Below, piece by piece: positions 8,529 through 18,561 of a stretch of 64,000 nt of DNA (position 1 is its first letter; every line of letters starts with the position of its first letter). A program made the position numbers and the translations under genes. A model generated the notes under the pieces. The model was not told where the DNA came from. It saw only the letters and a list, made by a program, of their open reading frames with translations, and did not search any database. Source of the stretch: Planctomycetota bacterium (GTDB lineage: Bacteria; Planctomycetota; UBA1135; UBA2386); the NCBI GenBank assembly GCA_029936315.1, contig JAPYTD010000019.1:1-64000 (forward strand). The letters run 5' to 3'.

Positions 8529-11500
8529 ACGGCTGGCTGCTAGCGCGGCGCGGCATGCGTCACTATTGGCGCACGCACCTCGGCGTGCTGCTCGGCGTCG
8601 CGTGCGCCACAACCGTGTTGGTCGGCGCCTTGTCCGTCGGCGACTCGGTCCGGCACAGTCTACTCGAGCAATCCTTGTGGCGAATTGGCCAGGTCTCCTC
8701 AGTGCTGGCGACTGGCGACCGCTTCGTGCAGGAGGATCTCGGCACTCGCATCGCTACCGCGATTGGCACGACCAACGACAGCAGCATAGTGCCGCGATGT
8801 GTGCCCGCCATCCAACTGGCGGGTGTCGCAGCAAGCGCCAGCGGCAAGACCCGCACCGGCATTGTCGATGTGTTTGGTGTCGACAACCGATTCTTCGCAA
8901 TGAGCGCTGGTGGCAAGCAGCTGCCCGCCCTCAGCGCTGGTGAAGCCATCCTCAATGAGCGGCTGGCCGCGCAACTTGGCGTCACGGTCGACGAAGAGAT
9001 CGTCGTGCGCGTTGAGAAGCCGAGCCTGATGCCGCGGGAAGCGGCGATGGCAACGGTCGACGACGTCTCGTTCGCACTGCGCGTCAAGATCCTCGACATC
9101 GTCGACGAACAGGAGTTCGGCCACTTCGGCCTGCGCGCAAGCCAGGTGCCGCCGTTCAATCTGTTCGTGTCGTTGGCGTGGCTGCAGCAAGAACTGTCCC
9201 TGCCGGGCCGCGCCAACATGCTGCTGACCGACGCATCGGTCGAGGCAGCCGACGCAGCCCTTCGAACCAAGTGGACGATCGCCGACGCCGAACTGAAGCT
9301 GACGAAGCGAGACCTTGGCAGGACCGTTGAGCTGACCAGCACGCGCGTCTTTCTCGATTCCGCAGTGGTCGACGCCGTCGCAGAGATTGCACCTGAGTCC
9401 GTCGGCGTCGTGACCTACTTCGTCAAATCGCTCAGCACGAAGACCGCGAGCACGCCCTATTCGATGGTGAGCGCCATTGGACCGATCAGTTCGCACCCCC
9501 CGATTGCGAGTTCGCGCATACCTGCCGCCCTCGCCGCGACGCAGGCGTTGGTACCCGAGACCACGCGCGACGATCAGATCATCTGCAACCAATGGCTCGC
9601 GGATGACCTCAACCTGAAGGTCGGCGATGCGATCGAGATGGCCTATTGGGTCATGAACAGCCAGCTGCAGTTTGAGGAGCGTACTCACAGCCTACGCGTG
9701 CACTCGATCGTGCCCATGACCGGAGCCGCCGCCGACCCAAGCCTGATGCCGGCGTTTCCGGGCCTCGCGGAAGCGAGAAGTTGTTCCGATTGGGACACGG
9801 GCATTCCGGTCGATCTGCAGCAACTCAGCGACAACGACCAAAAGTACTGGGAAGAGAACCGGGGCACGCCCAAGGCCTTTGTCACCCTGGCTACTGGCCA
9901 GCGACTGTGGCGCAACCGCTTTGGCACATTGACGGCCGTACGTGTCTCTGCAAACGACGCCATACAACTCGCGCGACAGCTGCCGGAGTTGGTCGAACCC
10001 AAAGCGCTCAACCTGTTCTTCCAAGACATCCGCGGCCCAGCGCTCGCCGCCGGAGTTCCCGCGACCGACTTTGGCGCGCTCTATCTTGGGCTCAGTTTCT
10101 TCCTGATCGTCGCAGCGCTACTGCTCGCGGCCATGCTGTTCGCGTTTGGCGTCGAACAACGCCAGGGCGAGATCGGCACTCTGCTCGCGGTTGGCTTCGA
10201 ACCGCGCACCGTGCACTGGCTGTTTGCCCGTGAAGCGTTGGTGCTGGCAACGATCGGGAGCGCCATCGGGGCCATCGCCGGCGCTGGTTACACGCACGCA
10301 GTGCTTGCCGCACTCGACACTCTGTGGCGCGACACCATTGGCCAGACCACCCTGACAGCGCACATCGTGCCCTCATCCGTGGCGTTCGGCGCATGCTGCG
10401 CGGTGCTCGCCGCATTGCTCGCCATCGCGTGGGCGATGCGCCGCACGTTCAGCAGACCCGCGGTCGAGTTGCTTACGTCGGCATCCGGTGTCGAACTGCC
10501 GCGCGCGAGACGTCGCTGGCTGACAACCGCGTTGTCGTTGGCGGCGTTGGCCGGCGCCGCCTTCTTGATCGGGCGCGCCCAGCCCAACCGTGCCACGAGC
10601 GCGTTCTTCGGCGGCGGTGCCTTGTTGCTGATCAGCGCCCTGTTCGCCTGCCGCAACCTGGTAACGCAACTCGGCAAGAAGACATCCGTAGGCCTACGCA
10701 GCATCGCGGCACTAGGAATGCGCAACTGCGGCCGCCGTCCCGGCCGCAGCCTGGCGACGATCGCCCTGTTGGCCAGCGGCACGTTTCTGGTGGTCGCGAT
10801 CCAAGCCAACCGTTTGACGCCACCTGTGGATGCCAGCCAGCGCAGCGCGGGAACTGGCGGTTTCACGCTGTTTGGGCGCACCACGCTGCCGGTGTTGCGC
10901 GACCTCGATAGCACTGCGGGGCGCGAAGCGTATGGCCTCGACGACGACGAACTGGCGGGCGTCGCGATCGTGCCGCTGCGCGTTCGCAGTGGCGACGACG
11001 CCAGCTGCCTCAACCTCGCGACAGCGCAGAACCCACAGTTGGTTGGCGTCGAGGCAGACCAACTCGCCAGACGCGCATGCTTCCGCTTCACGCGCTTCGA
11101 AGCAGCGGCAGAACCAGTCAGCAACCCATGGCTGCTACTCGATCGTGACTTCGGCGCCAACATCGTGCCGGCGATTGGCGACGGCGGCAGCGTCGCTTGG
11201 GCACTGCACAAGAAACTCGGCGATTCGCTGACCTACCGCGATGAAGCGGGCAATGACTTCCAGGTTCGCATCGTCGGCACCGTGGCCGACTCGATCCTGC
11301 AAGGCAACCTGATCATCGCCGACCATCACCTGCAACAGCGGTTTCCGTCAGCGTCCGGCTACCGCATGTTCTTGATCGATGCGCCGAGCGAACGCACCGA
11401 GCAGGTCGCCGCCGATCTGAGCCGCGCGCTGCTCGATGTCGGCCTCGAACTGACGCCAACTTCCGAACGACTCGCCGCGTTCCAGTCGGTGCAGAACACC

Positions 11501-11875
11501 TACCTGTTGATCTTCCAATTGCTCGGCGGCCTTGGCTTGTTACTCGGCACGGTTGGCCTCGGAATCGTGGTCTTGCGCAACGCCTTGGAACGCCGCGGTG
11601 AGCTCGCCATCGCGCGTGCCGTTGGCTTCGATCATGCTGCCGTGCGCCGTCTCGTGTTCCATGAGCACGGCGTGCTGCTGGCACTCGGACTGGCAGTTGG
11701 CGCAGTTGCTGCAGGGCTCGCACTACTGCCGGCGCTGCGCGCAGAGCGGGCGATGCCCATCTTGCCGATCCTCGGGTTCCTGGCGGTCATTGCGCTGAGC
11801 GGAGTATTTTGGGTCTGGGCCGCGAGCGCCCTGGCAACCCGCGGCCGCATGATCGACGGCTTGCGCGGCGACTAG
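8525..11875 (+). CDS. Large FtsX/MacB-type ABC permease
   Basis: 1116 aa with N-terminal TM, large extracytoplasmic domains and two C-terminal-type FtsX TM clusters; 4-bp ATGA overlap with the ATPase. Confidence 0.88.
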   Translation: MNGWLLARRGMRHYWRTHLGVLLGVACATTVLVGALSVGDSVRHSLLEQSLWRIGQVSSVLATGDRFVQEDLGTRIATAIGTTNDSSIVPRCVPAIQLAGVAASASGKTRTGIVDVFGVDNRFFAMSAGGKQLPALSAGEAILNERLAAQLGVTVDEEIVVRVEKPSLMPREAAMATVDDVSFALRVKILDIVDEQEFGHFGLRASQVPPFNLFVSLAWLQQELSLPGRANMLLTDASVEAADAALRTKWTIADAELKLTKRDLGRTVELTSTRVFLDSAVVDAVAEIAPESVGVVTYFVKSLSTKTASTPYSMVSAIGPISSHPPIASSRIPAALAATQALVPETTRDDQIICNQWLADDLNLKVGDAIEMAYWVMNSQLQFEERTHSLRVHSIVPMTGAAADPSLMPAFPGLAEARSCSDWDTGIPVDLQQLSDNDQKYWEENRGTPKAFVTLATGQRLWRNRFGTLTAVRVSANDAIQLARQLPELVEPKALNLFFQDIRGPALAAGVPATDFGALYLGLSFFLIVAALLLAAMLFAFGVEQRQGEIGTLLAVGFEPRTVHWLFAREALVLATIGSAIGAIAGAGYTHAVLAALDTLWRDTIGQTTLTAHIVPSSVAFGACCAVLAALLAIAWAMRRTFSRPAVELLTSASGVELPRARRRWLTTALSLAALAGAAFLIGRAQPNRATSAFFGGGALLLISALFACRNLVTQLGKKTSVGLRSIAALGMRNCGRRPGRSLATIALLASGTFLVVAIQANRLTPPVDASQRSAGTGGFTLFGRTTLPVLRDLDSTAGREAYGLDDDELAGVAIVPLRVRSGDDASCLNLATAQNPQLVGVEADQLARRACFRFTRFEAAAEPVSNPWLLLDRDFGANIVPAIGDGGSVAWALHKKLGDSLTYRDEAGNDFQVRIVGTVADSILQGNLIIADHHLQQRFPSASGYRMFLIDAPSERTEQVAADLSRALLDVGLELTPTSERLAAFQSVQNTYLLIFQLLGGLGLLLGTVGLGIVVLRNALERRGELAIARAVGFDHAAVRRLVFHEHGVLLALGLAVGAVAAGLALLPALRAERAMPILPILGFLAVIALSGVFWVWAASALATRGRMIDGLRGD

Positions 11876-12018
11876 CCCACGCTCCACAGCAGAATACGGG
11901 CGCATGGGTGTCCTATGTACGTATGAGTCGCCAGCAAGGCCGCGGTGCCCCTTTCGCCGCCGCAACGACCCCTATATCCAATGATGTTAGCAAAGCCCTC
12001 CGTCCATAGGCCCTGACC

Positions 12019-13860
12019 ATGAACACCACTTCTGCCACGCTGTCGATTCCATTCTTGTTTGCTGGGGTCCTGGCCGCGCAAGCGCACGCAGGGTCAGCGG
12101 AAGAGGCAGCACTCGAGTCTGCGTTCCTGGCACAGATGGACGGCTGCCGCATGGTCGGTCACTTCACCGAAACCGGTTCAGACAAGCCACCGCAGAAGGA
12201 CAGCTACACGATTGCGGCGGTCAAGAAACTGCGCGATGAGAAGTGGCAGTTCGATGCCAAGATCGAATACGGCAGCAAGTCGGTGACGCTGCCGCTTGCG
12301 GTCGATATTTATTGGGCCGGTGATACGCCGACCATCCAGGTCAGCAGGCTACTCGTGCCAACGCTTGGCACGTTCGACGCGCGCATCGTTCTGCATGGCA
12401 ACCAATACGCTGGCCTTTGGTCCGGCAAGAATCACGGCGGCTACATGTATGGCGTCATCGAGCCACTACCCAAACCCAAGGAACAACAAGATCCAAAAGG
12501 CAAGGGCGCACGATGGGCGACGTGGCGCGGGCCGGATGGATCCGGCGTTGCACCAAACAGCAACCCGCCGACGGAATGGAGCGAAGACAACAACGTCAAG
12601 TGGAAGGTCACCGTGCCCGGCCTCGGCAACTCAACGCCGATCATTTGGGGAGACCGCATCTACCTGACGACCGCGGTCGAAACGGATGAAGAAGGTGCCG
12701 CGCCCAAGCTGCCGGACGCGAGTCCGCGCGCTGGCGCCGGAGGCGGTCGCACGCGACCCGGTAGCACTCGACCGGGCGGCAATCGCAGTGGCCGTGGCAA
12801 CCGGCGTGGTGGTCGACGCGGCGGCTGGGGCAGCAAGCCGGCACCGACCAAGGTGTTCGACTTCCGCGTCGTCGCCCTCAATCGTAACGACGGCTCGGTA
12901 ATCTGGAGCAAGAGCGTCAAGAAGGCGGTGCCACACGAAGGCGGCCACGCGACCGGTTCGCAAGCATCGGGCTCCCCCATTACCGACGGCGAACACATCT
13001 ACGCGCATTTTGGTTCGCGCGGCATCCACTGCCTCGATATATCGGGCGAACTGATCTGGTCGAAGGACTTCGGCCACATGCGCACGCGCAATCAGTTCGG
13101 GGAAGGCAGTTCGCCAGCACTGTCCGGCGACACGCTGATCATCAACTGGGACCACGAAGGCGATTCCTTCGTCTGCGCACTCAACAAGAAGACTGGTGAC
13201 GAGATCTGGCGCAAGCCGCGCAGAGAATCCACTAGCTGGACGACGCCGCTGATCGTCGAAGTCGACGGCAAGCGGCAGGCGATCATCGTCGCTACCGGTG
13301 CCACGCGTGCCTACGACGTCGCGACCGGCGACGTCATCTGGAGCACCACCGGCATGACGACCAACGCGATCCCGTCGCCGATCGTTCGCGACGGCATTGC
13401 TTACCTGATGAGCGGGTTCCGCGGAGCCGCGCTGCAAGCCATCAAACTGTCGGGCGCCAAGGGCGACATCACCGAGACCGAGCACATGCTGTGGCGCCAC
13501 AACCGCCAGACCTCGTACGTGCCTTCGGCCCTGCTCTACGGCAAGCACCTCTACTTTCTGCGCAGCAACACCGCGGTGCTGACATGCCTCGACGTCGAGA
13601 CCGGCAAGCCCGCGTTCGAAGGCCAACGCCTGTCCGGCCTGCGCACGGTCTATTCGTCCCCCGTCGGCGCCGGTGGCCGCATCTACCTACCGTCGCGCGA
13701 AGGCGTCACCAAGGTCTTCAAGGCCGGGGCAACGTTCGAAGAACTGGCAACGAACGAACTCGATGATGTGTTCGACGCGAGCCCAATCGTGATCGGCGAC
13801 GAGCTGTACCTGCGTGGCCACGAAGCGCTCTACTGCATCGCGAAGACCGAGAAGAAGTAG
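12019..13860 (+). CDS. PQQ-like beta-propeller repeat protein with RG-rich insert
   Basis: Signal peptide; WATWRGPDGSG, WKVTVPGLGNSTPIIWGDRIYLTTAVET, repeated propeller blades. Confidence 0.88.
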   Translation: MNTTSATLSIPFLFAGVLAAQAHAGSAEEAALESAFLAQMDGCRMVGHFTETGSDKPPQKDSYTIAAVKKLRDEKWQFDAKIEYGSKSVTLPLAVDIYWAGDTPTIQVSRLLVPTLGTFDARIVLHGNQYAGLWSGKNHGGYMYGVIEPLPKPKEQQDPKGKGARWATWRGPDGSGVAPNSNPPTEWSEDNNVKWKVTVPGLGNSTPIIWGDRIYLTTAVETDEEGAAPKLPDASPRAGAGGGRTRPGSTRPGGNRSGRGNRRGGRRGGWGSKPAPTKVFDFRVVALNRNDGSVIWSKSVKKAVPHEGGHATGSQASGSPITDGEHIYAHFGSRGIHCLDISGELIWSKDFGHMRTRNQFGEGSSPALSGDTLIINWDHEGDSFVCALNKKTGDEIWRKPRRESTSWTTPLIVEVDGKRQAIIVATGATRAYDVATGDVIWSTTGMTTNAIPSPIVRDGIAYLMSGFRGAALQAIKLSGAKGDITETEHMLWRHNRQTSYVPSALLYGKHLYFLRSNTAVLTCLDVETGKPAFEGQRLSGLRTVYSSPVGAGGRIYLPSREGVTKVFKAGATFEELATNELDDVFDASPIVIGDELYLRGHEALYCIAKTEKK

Positions 13861-14203
13861 CCGCTCGCCAACCCAGGCGTTAGGGGCGTTAGGGCGGGAA
13901 TCCAAAACGAAACTTCGCGACCGAACTTCGGACTACGCCGGGTTCGGTGTCGCCCGATTGGTCCGGTCAAGTGGTCACCGGGTAGGCCCATGTGCGACGC
14001 TGGCCGCACCCAATCTTGCGATGATCCGCTAGCTGAGGGCGAGCCCGGCTGCCACGCATGCACACCATCGAGCTACAACACGTGGAAGTGCAAGTTCAGC
14101 GCCGCCTTCCTAGAGGACGATGAATGACGAGAGTCCGCCCTCGAGCTGAGCGGCTCTCATTGCGGCAAGAAGATTCCCTCAGCGTCCCACCAATTCAGGA
14201 AAG

Positions 14204-15139
14204 GTGTCGCTGCTGGCGTTACCTTTCCCGAACCGCCCCGGCTCCCTACCAACAGTGAACATCCACAAAGCCGTCATTACGGCCGCAGGACCCGACCAAC
14301 GCTCGCTGCCTCTGCAGTCCTTGGTCGATCGCGACGGCACGGAAAAACCCGCCTTGGCGATCATCCTCGAGGAAGCCGCCAGTGCCGGCATCCAAGAGGT
14401 CTGCATCGTCGTGCACCGCGGGGACCGTGACGTCTACGCATCGACGCTGCCCGAAACGGGCGTGAAGATCCTCTACACGGAACAGCCGGAACCCCGCGGG
14501 TACGGGCATGCACTGTTCTGTGCCAAGGATTTCGTCGGGGATGATCCGTTCCTCCACCTCGTCAGCGACCACCTCTACATCAGCTATGGAGCTCGTACCT
14601 GCGCCCAGGAACTGGTCGAGATCGCCAGCCGCGAAGAGGCCGCCGTGTCCGCCGTGCAGCCGACCCGGGAGAGCATGTTGCCCTACTACGGAGTCGTCAG
14701 CGGAGTGCGCGAGGGCCGCAACAAGTCGCTCTACTCGGTTCGAGAAGTCATCGAGAAGCCGACTCCGACGCGGGCCGAACAATCCCTGGTGGTCCCCGGC
14801 CTGCGCGCTGGCCACTACCTATGCTTCCACGGCATGCACGTGCTCACCCCCACTGTAATGGAGATCCTCGCCGAGGACGTCGCCGCATCCGACACCTCGA
14901 CATCACCGAACAATGCACGCGTGCAACTGTCGACCGCCCTCAATCGCCTGGCCACCAAACAGCGCTACCTGGCCTTCGAGACGCTTGGCCATCGATACAA
15001 CATCGGCGTGAAGTACGGCCTCCTCAACGCACAACTCGCCCTCGCCCTGAGTGGCGACGACAGCGAGTTCGTTCTCTCGCAGATGCTTGAGCTGCTCGCC
15101 ACCCGTGAGCGCCAGATGATCTCGCAACGCGCCGACTAG
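14204..15139 (+). CDS. GalU-like nucleotidyltransferase (divergent)
   Basis: HKAVITAAGPDQRSLPLQ...KPALAIILEEAASAGI, EQPEPRGYGHALFCAKDFVGDDPFLHLVSDHLY. Alternative GTG start at 14255 is likely. Confidence 0.8.
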   Translation: MSLLALPFPNRPGSLPTVNIHKAVITAAGPDQRSLPLQSLVDRDGTEKPALAIILEEAASAGIQEVCIVVHRGDRDVYASTLPETGVKILYTEQPEPRGYGHALFCAKDFVGDDPFLHLVSDHLYISYGARTCAQELVEIASREEAAVSAVQPTRESMLPYYGVVSGVREGRNKSLYSVREVIEKPTPTRAEQSLVVPGLRAGHYLCFHGMHVLTPTVMEILAEDVAASDTSTSPNNARVQLSTALNRLATKQRYLAFETLGHRYNIGVKYGLLNAQLALALSGDDSEFVLSQMLELLATRERQMISQRAD

Positions 15140-15162
15140 CCGAACAACGGATTGTCCTCACG

Positions 15163-18100
15163 ATGGTCAGCGAACTGATTTCCGTCATCGAATCCAACGC
15201 GCCGGCAACTCGGAATACGCCGCTCGAATCGATCTGTGCTGGCTGGCCGCGCGACCAATTGCTGGCCGAGTGCCAGGAACTCGACGCCTTCCGTCGATCG
15301 AGCGACAACCTCTATCATCGCGTGCGGGCACTCTTCTTCCTGTACGCGATCCACCGGTTCCACCTCCCTGGTTGCGGCGATCTACCACCGCTGGGCTTGG
15401 TTCCGTTCCCTGGCTTCAAGCTGCTACTCTCGCGACGGTTCGAAGAAGCGATCGAGTTGTTCCTGCAGGCGCAGAAGAAGAACGGCCCCAGCGACGCCAT
15501 CAGTAGCGCGCTCAGCACGAGTTATCACCAACTCGCCTTCCAGACCCTGGCCGATCAGGTCCGCCACAGTGTGCGCTCCGCGACTGGCAACCAGTGGATG
15601 TTCCGCATCGGCCACCCGAGCGATCACCCCCTGCGCATACGGCGCGAGTTGCAGACCCGATCGAAGCACGGCCCCTACCCATTGCTCCGGGAGCAGACCG
15701 CGGTCCGCATGGACCTCACCCACAGCGCCTGGAGTGACATCTTCTTCCTGGGCATGGACTACCCCGAGGCCGCGAAAGTCCTCAACGTCTCCGTCGACCT
15801 CGGCGTGCACAACCGAGACCAAAAGCCGCAGCCGCCGATCGAAGCCTGGCTCCGGCTGATCGACGAGCCGGTCCTACGGTTGACGAGTGTTGATCTCGCC
15901 GCCACGGCCGACATCACGGAACTCAACGAAGTCTTCGACTACGCCAAAGACTACCTGGGCCTGATCAAGGCCGCGGTCATCGCGTCGGGCATCGTGCCGC
16001 CGGGCATGGAAGGCTCGGGCCAGAGCCTCGGCGATCTGCTCGCACGTCTCGCCGGCCACGGGCGCGGCATCGAGATCGTCAGCTACGTGCGCGACATTCC
16101 GAAGGGCTCGCGCCTGGCTGTGTCGACCAATCTTCTCGGTTCGCTGATCGCCGTCTGCATGCGCGCGACCGGGCAGACCCAGAACCTCGTCGGCGACCTC
16201 TCCGAAGCCGAGCGACGGATCGTCGCCGCTCGCGCGATCCTCGGCGAATGGCTCGGCGGCTCCGGCGGTGGCTGGCAGGATTCGGGTGGCGTGTGGCCGG
16301 GGATGAAGTTGATCACTGGCCAGCTCGCGACCCAGGGGGACCCCGAGTTCGGCATCAGTCGCGGTCGGTTGCTCCCGGATCACCAAATCCTCACCGACGC
16401 CGACGCCAGCCCCGAAGTCCGCCAGCGACTACAGGACAGCATGGTCTTGGTGCATGGCGGCATGGCCCAGAACGTCGGTCCGGTCCTCGAGATGGTCACC
16501 GAGAAGTACCTCCTGCGATCCGCCGATGAGTGGCTCTGTCGCCACGATGCTCTGCAGGTGCTCGACGAGGTGCTCGACGCGCTCCGATCCAACGACATCC
16601 CAGGCCTCGCTGCCGCGACCTCGCGCAACTTTGAGGGTCCGATCCAAGGCATTATCCCGTGGGCCTCCAACCTGTTCACCGAGACGGTGATCGAGAAGGT
16701 TCGAAAACGACACGGCACCGACTACCTCGGCTTCTGCATGCTCGGCGGGATGTCGGGCGGCGGGATGGGCTTCCTGTTCAAACCCCACGCACGCGCCGCG
16801 GCCCAAGAGGATCTCCTCGAGATCATGATCACGTGCAAACGCGAACTTGAGAGCGGTATGCCGTTCGCCATGGACCCGGTGATCTACGACTTCGAGATCA
16901 ACACACGCGGTACGTGGTGCACGATCCTCGAAGGCAAAGACGCGCTGCTGCCAGCCCAGTACTACACCCTGATCGTGCCCGGTCTGCTGCAACAGAAACG
17001 CCACCGCCTACCCGTACTGCGCCGCGCCGAACTCGACCGTTTCGGCAGCGCCTGCCGCAACCGTCCGGAACTCAAATGGGTCGTCGGATCCCTGTTCGAC
17101 CGACTCTTTCCCAGGCTCCAGGGCAAGCGATCCAGTGCCGAAACCCTGCCGGTCCTACTCGAAGCCAACGGCTTCGACGCCCACCTCCACGCGGAGATCC
17201 GCATCGACCTACGGGCGGGGAGGATCGGCCTGGCGCAGAATCGACTACCGGCCAATACGGAGATCCTCGACGCGCGGCCGGCAGATGTCATCGACACCCT
17301 CGACGGCCGCCCAAAGGCCGACCACGAGCGCGGCGCCGCGGCCCTGGCCGCGGGGCGAGTCGGCATCGTCACCTTGGCCGCCGGCGCCGGCAGTCGATGG
17401 ACCCAGGGCGCTGGCGTCGTCAAGGCCATCAACCCGTTCTGCAAGTTCGCCGGCCGGCACCGCACGTTCCTCGAAGCACACTTGGCCAAGAGCCGCCGTA
17501 CCGGCGAGCTCCACGGCACACAACCGACCCACGTCATCACGACGAGCTACCTCACCCACGGCCCGATCAGCGACCACCTGCAGCGGCGCTCGAACTACGG
17601 CTACCGAGGCCCGCTCCACCTCTCGCCCGGCCGCGCCGTCGGCCTGCGCCTGGTGCCGATGGAACGCGACCTGCGATTCGCATGGGAAGAGTTGCCCCAG
17701 CAGATGCTGGACGAACAGGCCCAGAAGGTGCAGGACAGCCTGCACAATGCGCTGATCGGTTGGGCCCAGGAGGCCGGCGAAGCCACCGACTACACGGACA
17801 ACCTACCGAATCAGTGCCTCCACCCCGTCGGTCACTGGTTCGAAGTCCCCGGCCTCCTGCGCAACGGCGTGCTCCGCACGATGCTCACCGAGCGGCCGCA
17901 ACTCGAGCACCTGCTGCTCCACAACATCGATACCCTCGGCGCGGACCTCGACCCCGCCATCTTGGGCGTGCACATCGACCGCGGCGCCACGCTGAGTTTC
18001 GAAGTCACCCCGCGGCGGCTCGAAGATCGGGGCGGCGGACTGGCCCGTGTCGACGGCCAACCGCGACTGATCGAAGGCCTCGCGATGCCGCGCGAAGAGG

Positions 18101-18489
18101 ATGAGTTCCAGCTCTCCTACTACAATTCCCTGACGACTTGGATCCACATCGACGGCTTGCTGGAGAAGTTTCAACTCGATCGCGACGACCTCGACGACAC
18201 CGCGAAGGTGGACAGTGCCGTGCGACGCATCAGCACCAAGATGCCGACCTACGTCACGCTCAAGGAAGTCAAGAAGCGCTGGGGTCACGGCCAGGAGGAC
18301 GTCTTCCCGGTGACCCAGTTCGAGAAGCTCTGGGGCGATATGTCCGCCCTACCAGGCTTGCGATGTGACTACATCGTCGTGCCACGGTTCCGCGGCCAAC
18401 AGCTGAAGGATCCAGACCAACTTGATGGTTGGCTGCGCGATGGGTCCGCCGCCCACGTGGACTCGCTGTGCTCGTGGACCGACGACTGA
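15163..18489 (+). CDS. Putative bifunctional GHMP-type sugar kinase / UDPGP-family nucleotidyltransferase
   Basis: N-terminal half: VRMDLTHSAWSD, PKGSRLAVSTNLLGSL, GGSGGGWQDSGGVWPG, GGMSGGGMGFLF (FKP/heptokinase-like GHMP motifs). C-terminal half: VTLAAGAGSRWTQGAGVVKAINPF and UDPGP-like downstream region. Confidence 0.75.
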   Translation: MVSELISVIESNAPATRNTPLESICAGWPRDQLLAECQELDAFRRSSDNLYHRVRALFFLYAIHRFHLPGCGDLPPLGLVPFPGFKLLLSRRFEEAIELFLQAQKKNGPSDAISSALSTSYHQLAFQTLADQVRHSVRSATGNQWMFRIGHPSDHPLRIRRELQTRSKHGPYPLLREQTAVRMDLTHSAWSDIFFLGMDYPEAAKVLNVSVDLGVHNRDQKPQPPIEAWLRLIDEPVLRLTSVDLAATADITELNEVFDYAKDYLGLIKAAVIASGIVPPGMEGSGQSLGDLLARLAGHGRGIEIVSYVRDIPKGSRLAVSTNLLGSLIAVCMRATGQTQNLVGDLSEAERRIVAARAILGEWLGGSGGGWQDSGGVWPGMKLITGQLATQGDPEFGISRGRLLPDHQILTDADASPEVRQRLQDSMVLVHGGMAQNVGPVLEMVTEKYLLRSADEWLCRHDALQVLDEVLDALRSNDIPGLAAATSRNFEGPIQGIIPWASNLFTETVIEKVRKRHGTDYLGFCMLGGMSGGGMGFLFKPHARAAAQEDLLEIMITCKRELESGMPFAMDPVIYDFEINTRGTWCTILEGKDALLPAQYYTLIVPGLLQQKRHRLPVLRRAELDRFGSACRNRPELKWVVGSLFDRLFPRLQGKRSSAETLPVLLEANGFDAHLHAEIRIDLRAGRIGLAQNRLPANTEILDARPADVIDTLDGRPKADHERGAAALAAGRVGIVTLAAGAGSRWTQGAGVVKAINPFCKFAGRHRTFLEAHLAKSRRTGELHGTQPTHVITTSYLTHGPISDHLQRRSNYGYRGPLHLSPGRAVGLRLVPMERDLRFAWEELPQQMLDEQAQKVQDSLHNALIGWAQEAGEATDYTDNLPNQCLHPVGHWFEVPGLLRNGVLRTMLTERPQLEHLLLHNIDTLGADLDPAILGVHIDRGATLSFEVTPRRLEDRGGGLARVDGQPRLIEGLAMPREEDEFQLSYYNSLTTWIHIDGLLEKFQLDRDDLDDTAKVDSAVRRISTKMPTYVTLKEVKKRWGHGQEDVFPVTQFEKLWGDMSALPGLRCDYIVVPRFRGQQLKDPDQLDGWLRDGSAAHVDSLCSWTDD

Positions 18490-18561
18490 TCGCGTCACAC
18501 GCTACTCGCAGTCGCCCGCGGCGCTCCGCGTTCTGACGAACTGACGCGGCCCTACTTCGGC

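Noticed and set aside
8699-9688. 329-aa minus-strand ORF
   Set aside because: Antisense to the FtsX-type permease; biased composition.
12631-13626. 331-aa minus-strand ORF
   Set aside because: Antisense to the RG-insert propeller gene; no signal peptide or motif.
13875-13897. GGCGTTAGG direct duplication
   Set aside because: Only two short copies; no further repeats or spacing expected for a regulatory array.
14118-14160. Imperfect GAGAGTCCGC/GCGGCTCTC hairpin
   Set aside because: Mismatched short stem without U-tract; too weak to call a terminator or ncRNA.
16914-18104. 396-aa plus-strand ORF in another frame
   Set aside because: Pro/Arg-rich alternate frame inside the kinase/nucleotidyltransferase fusion; the main frame has clear domain motifs.
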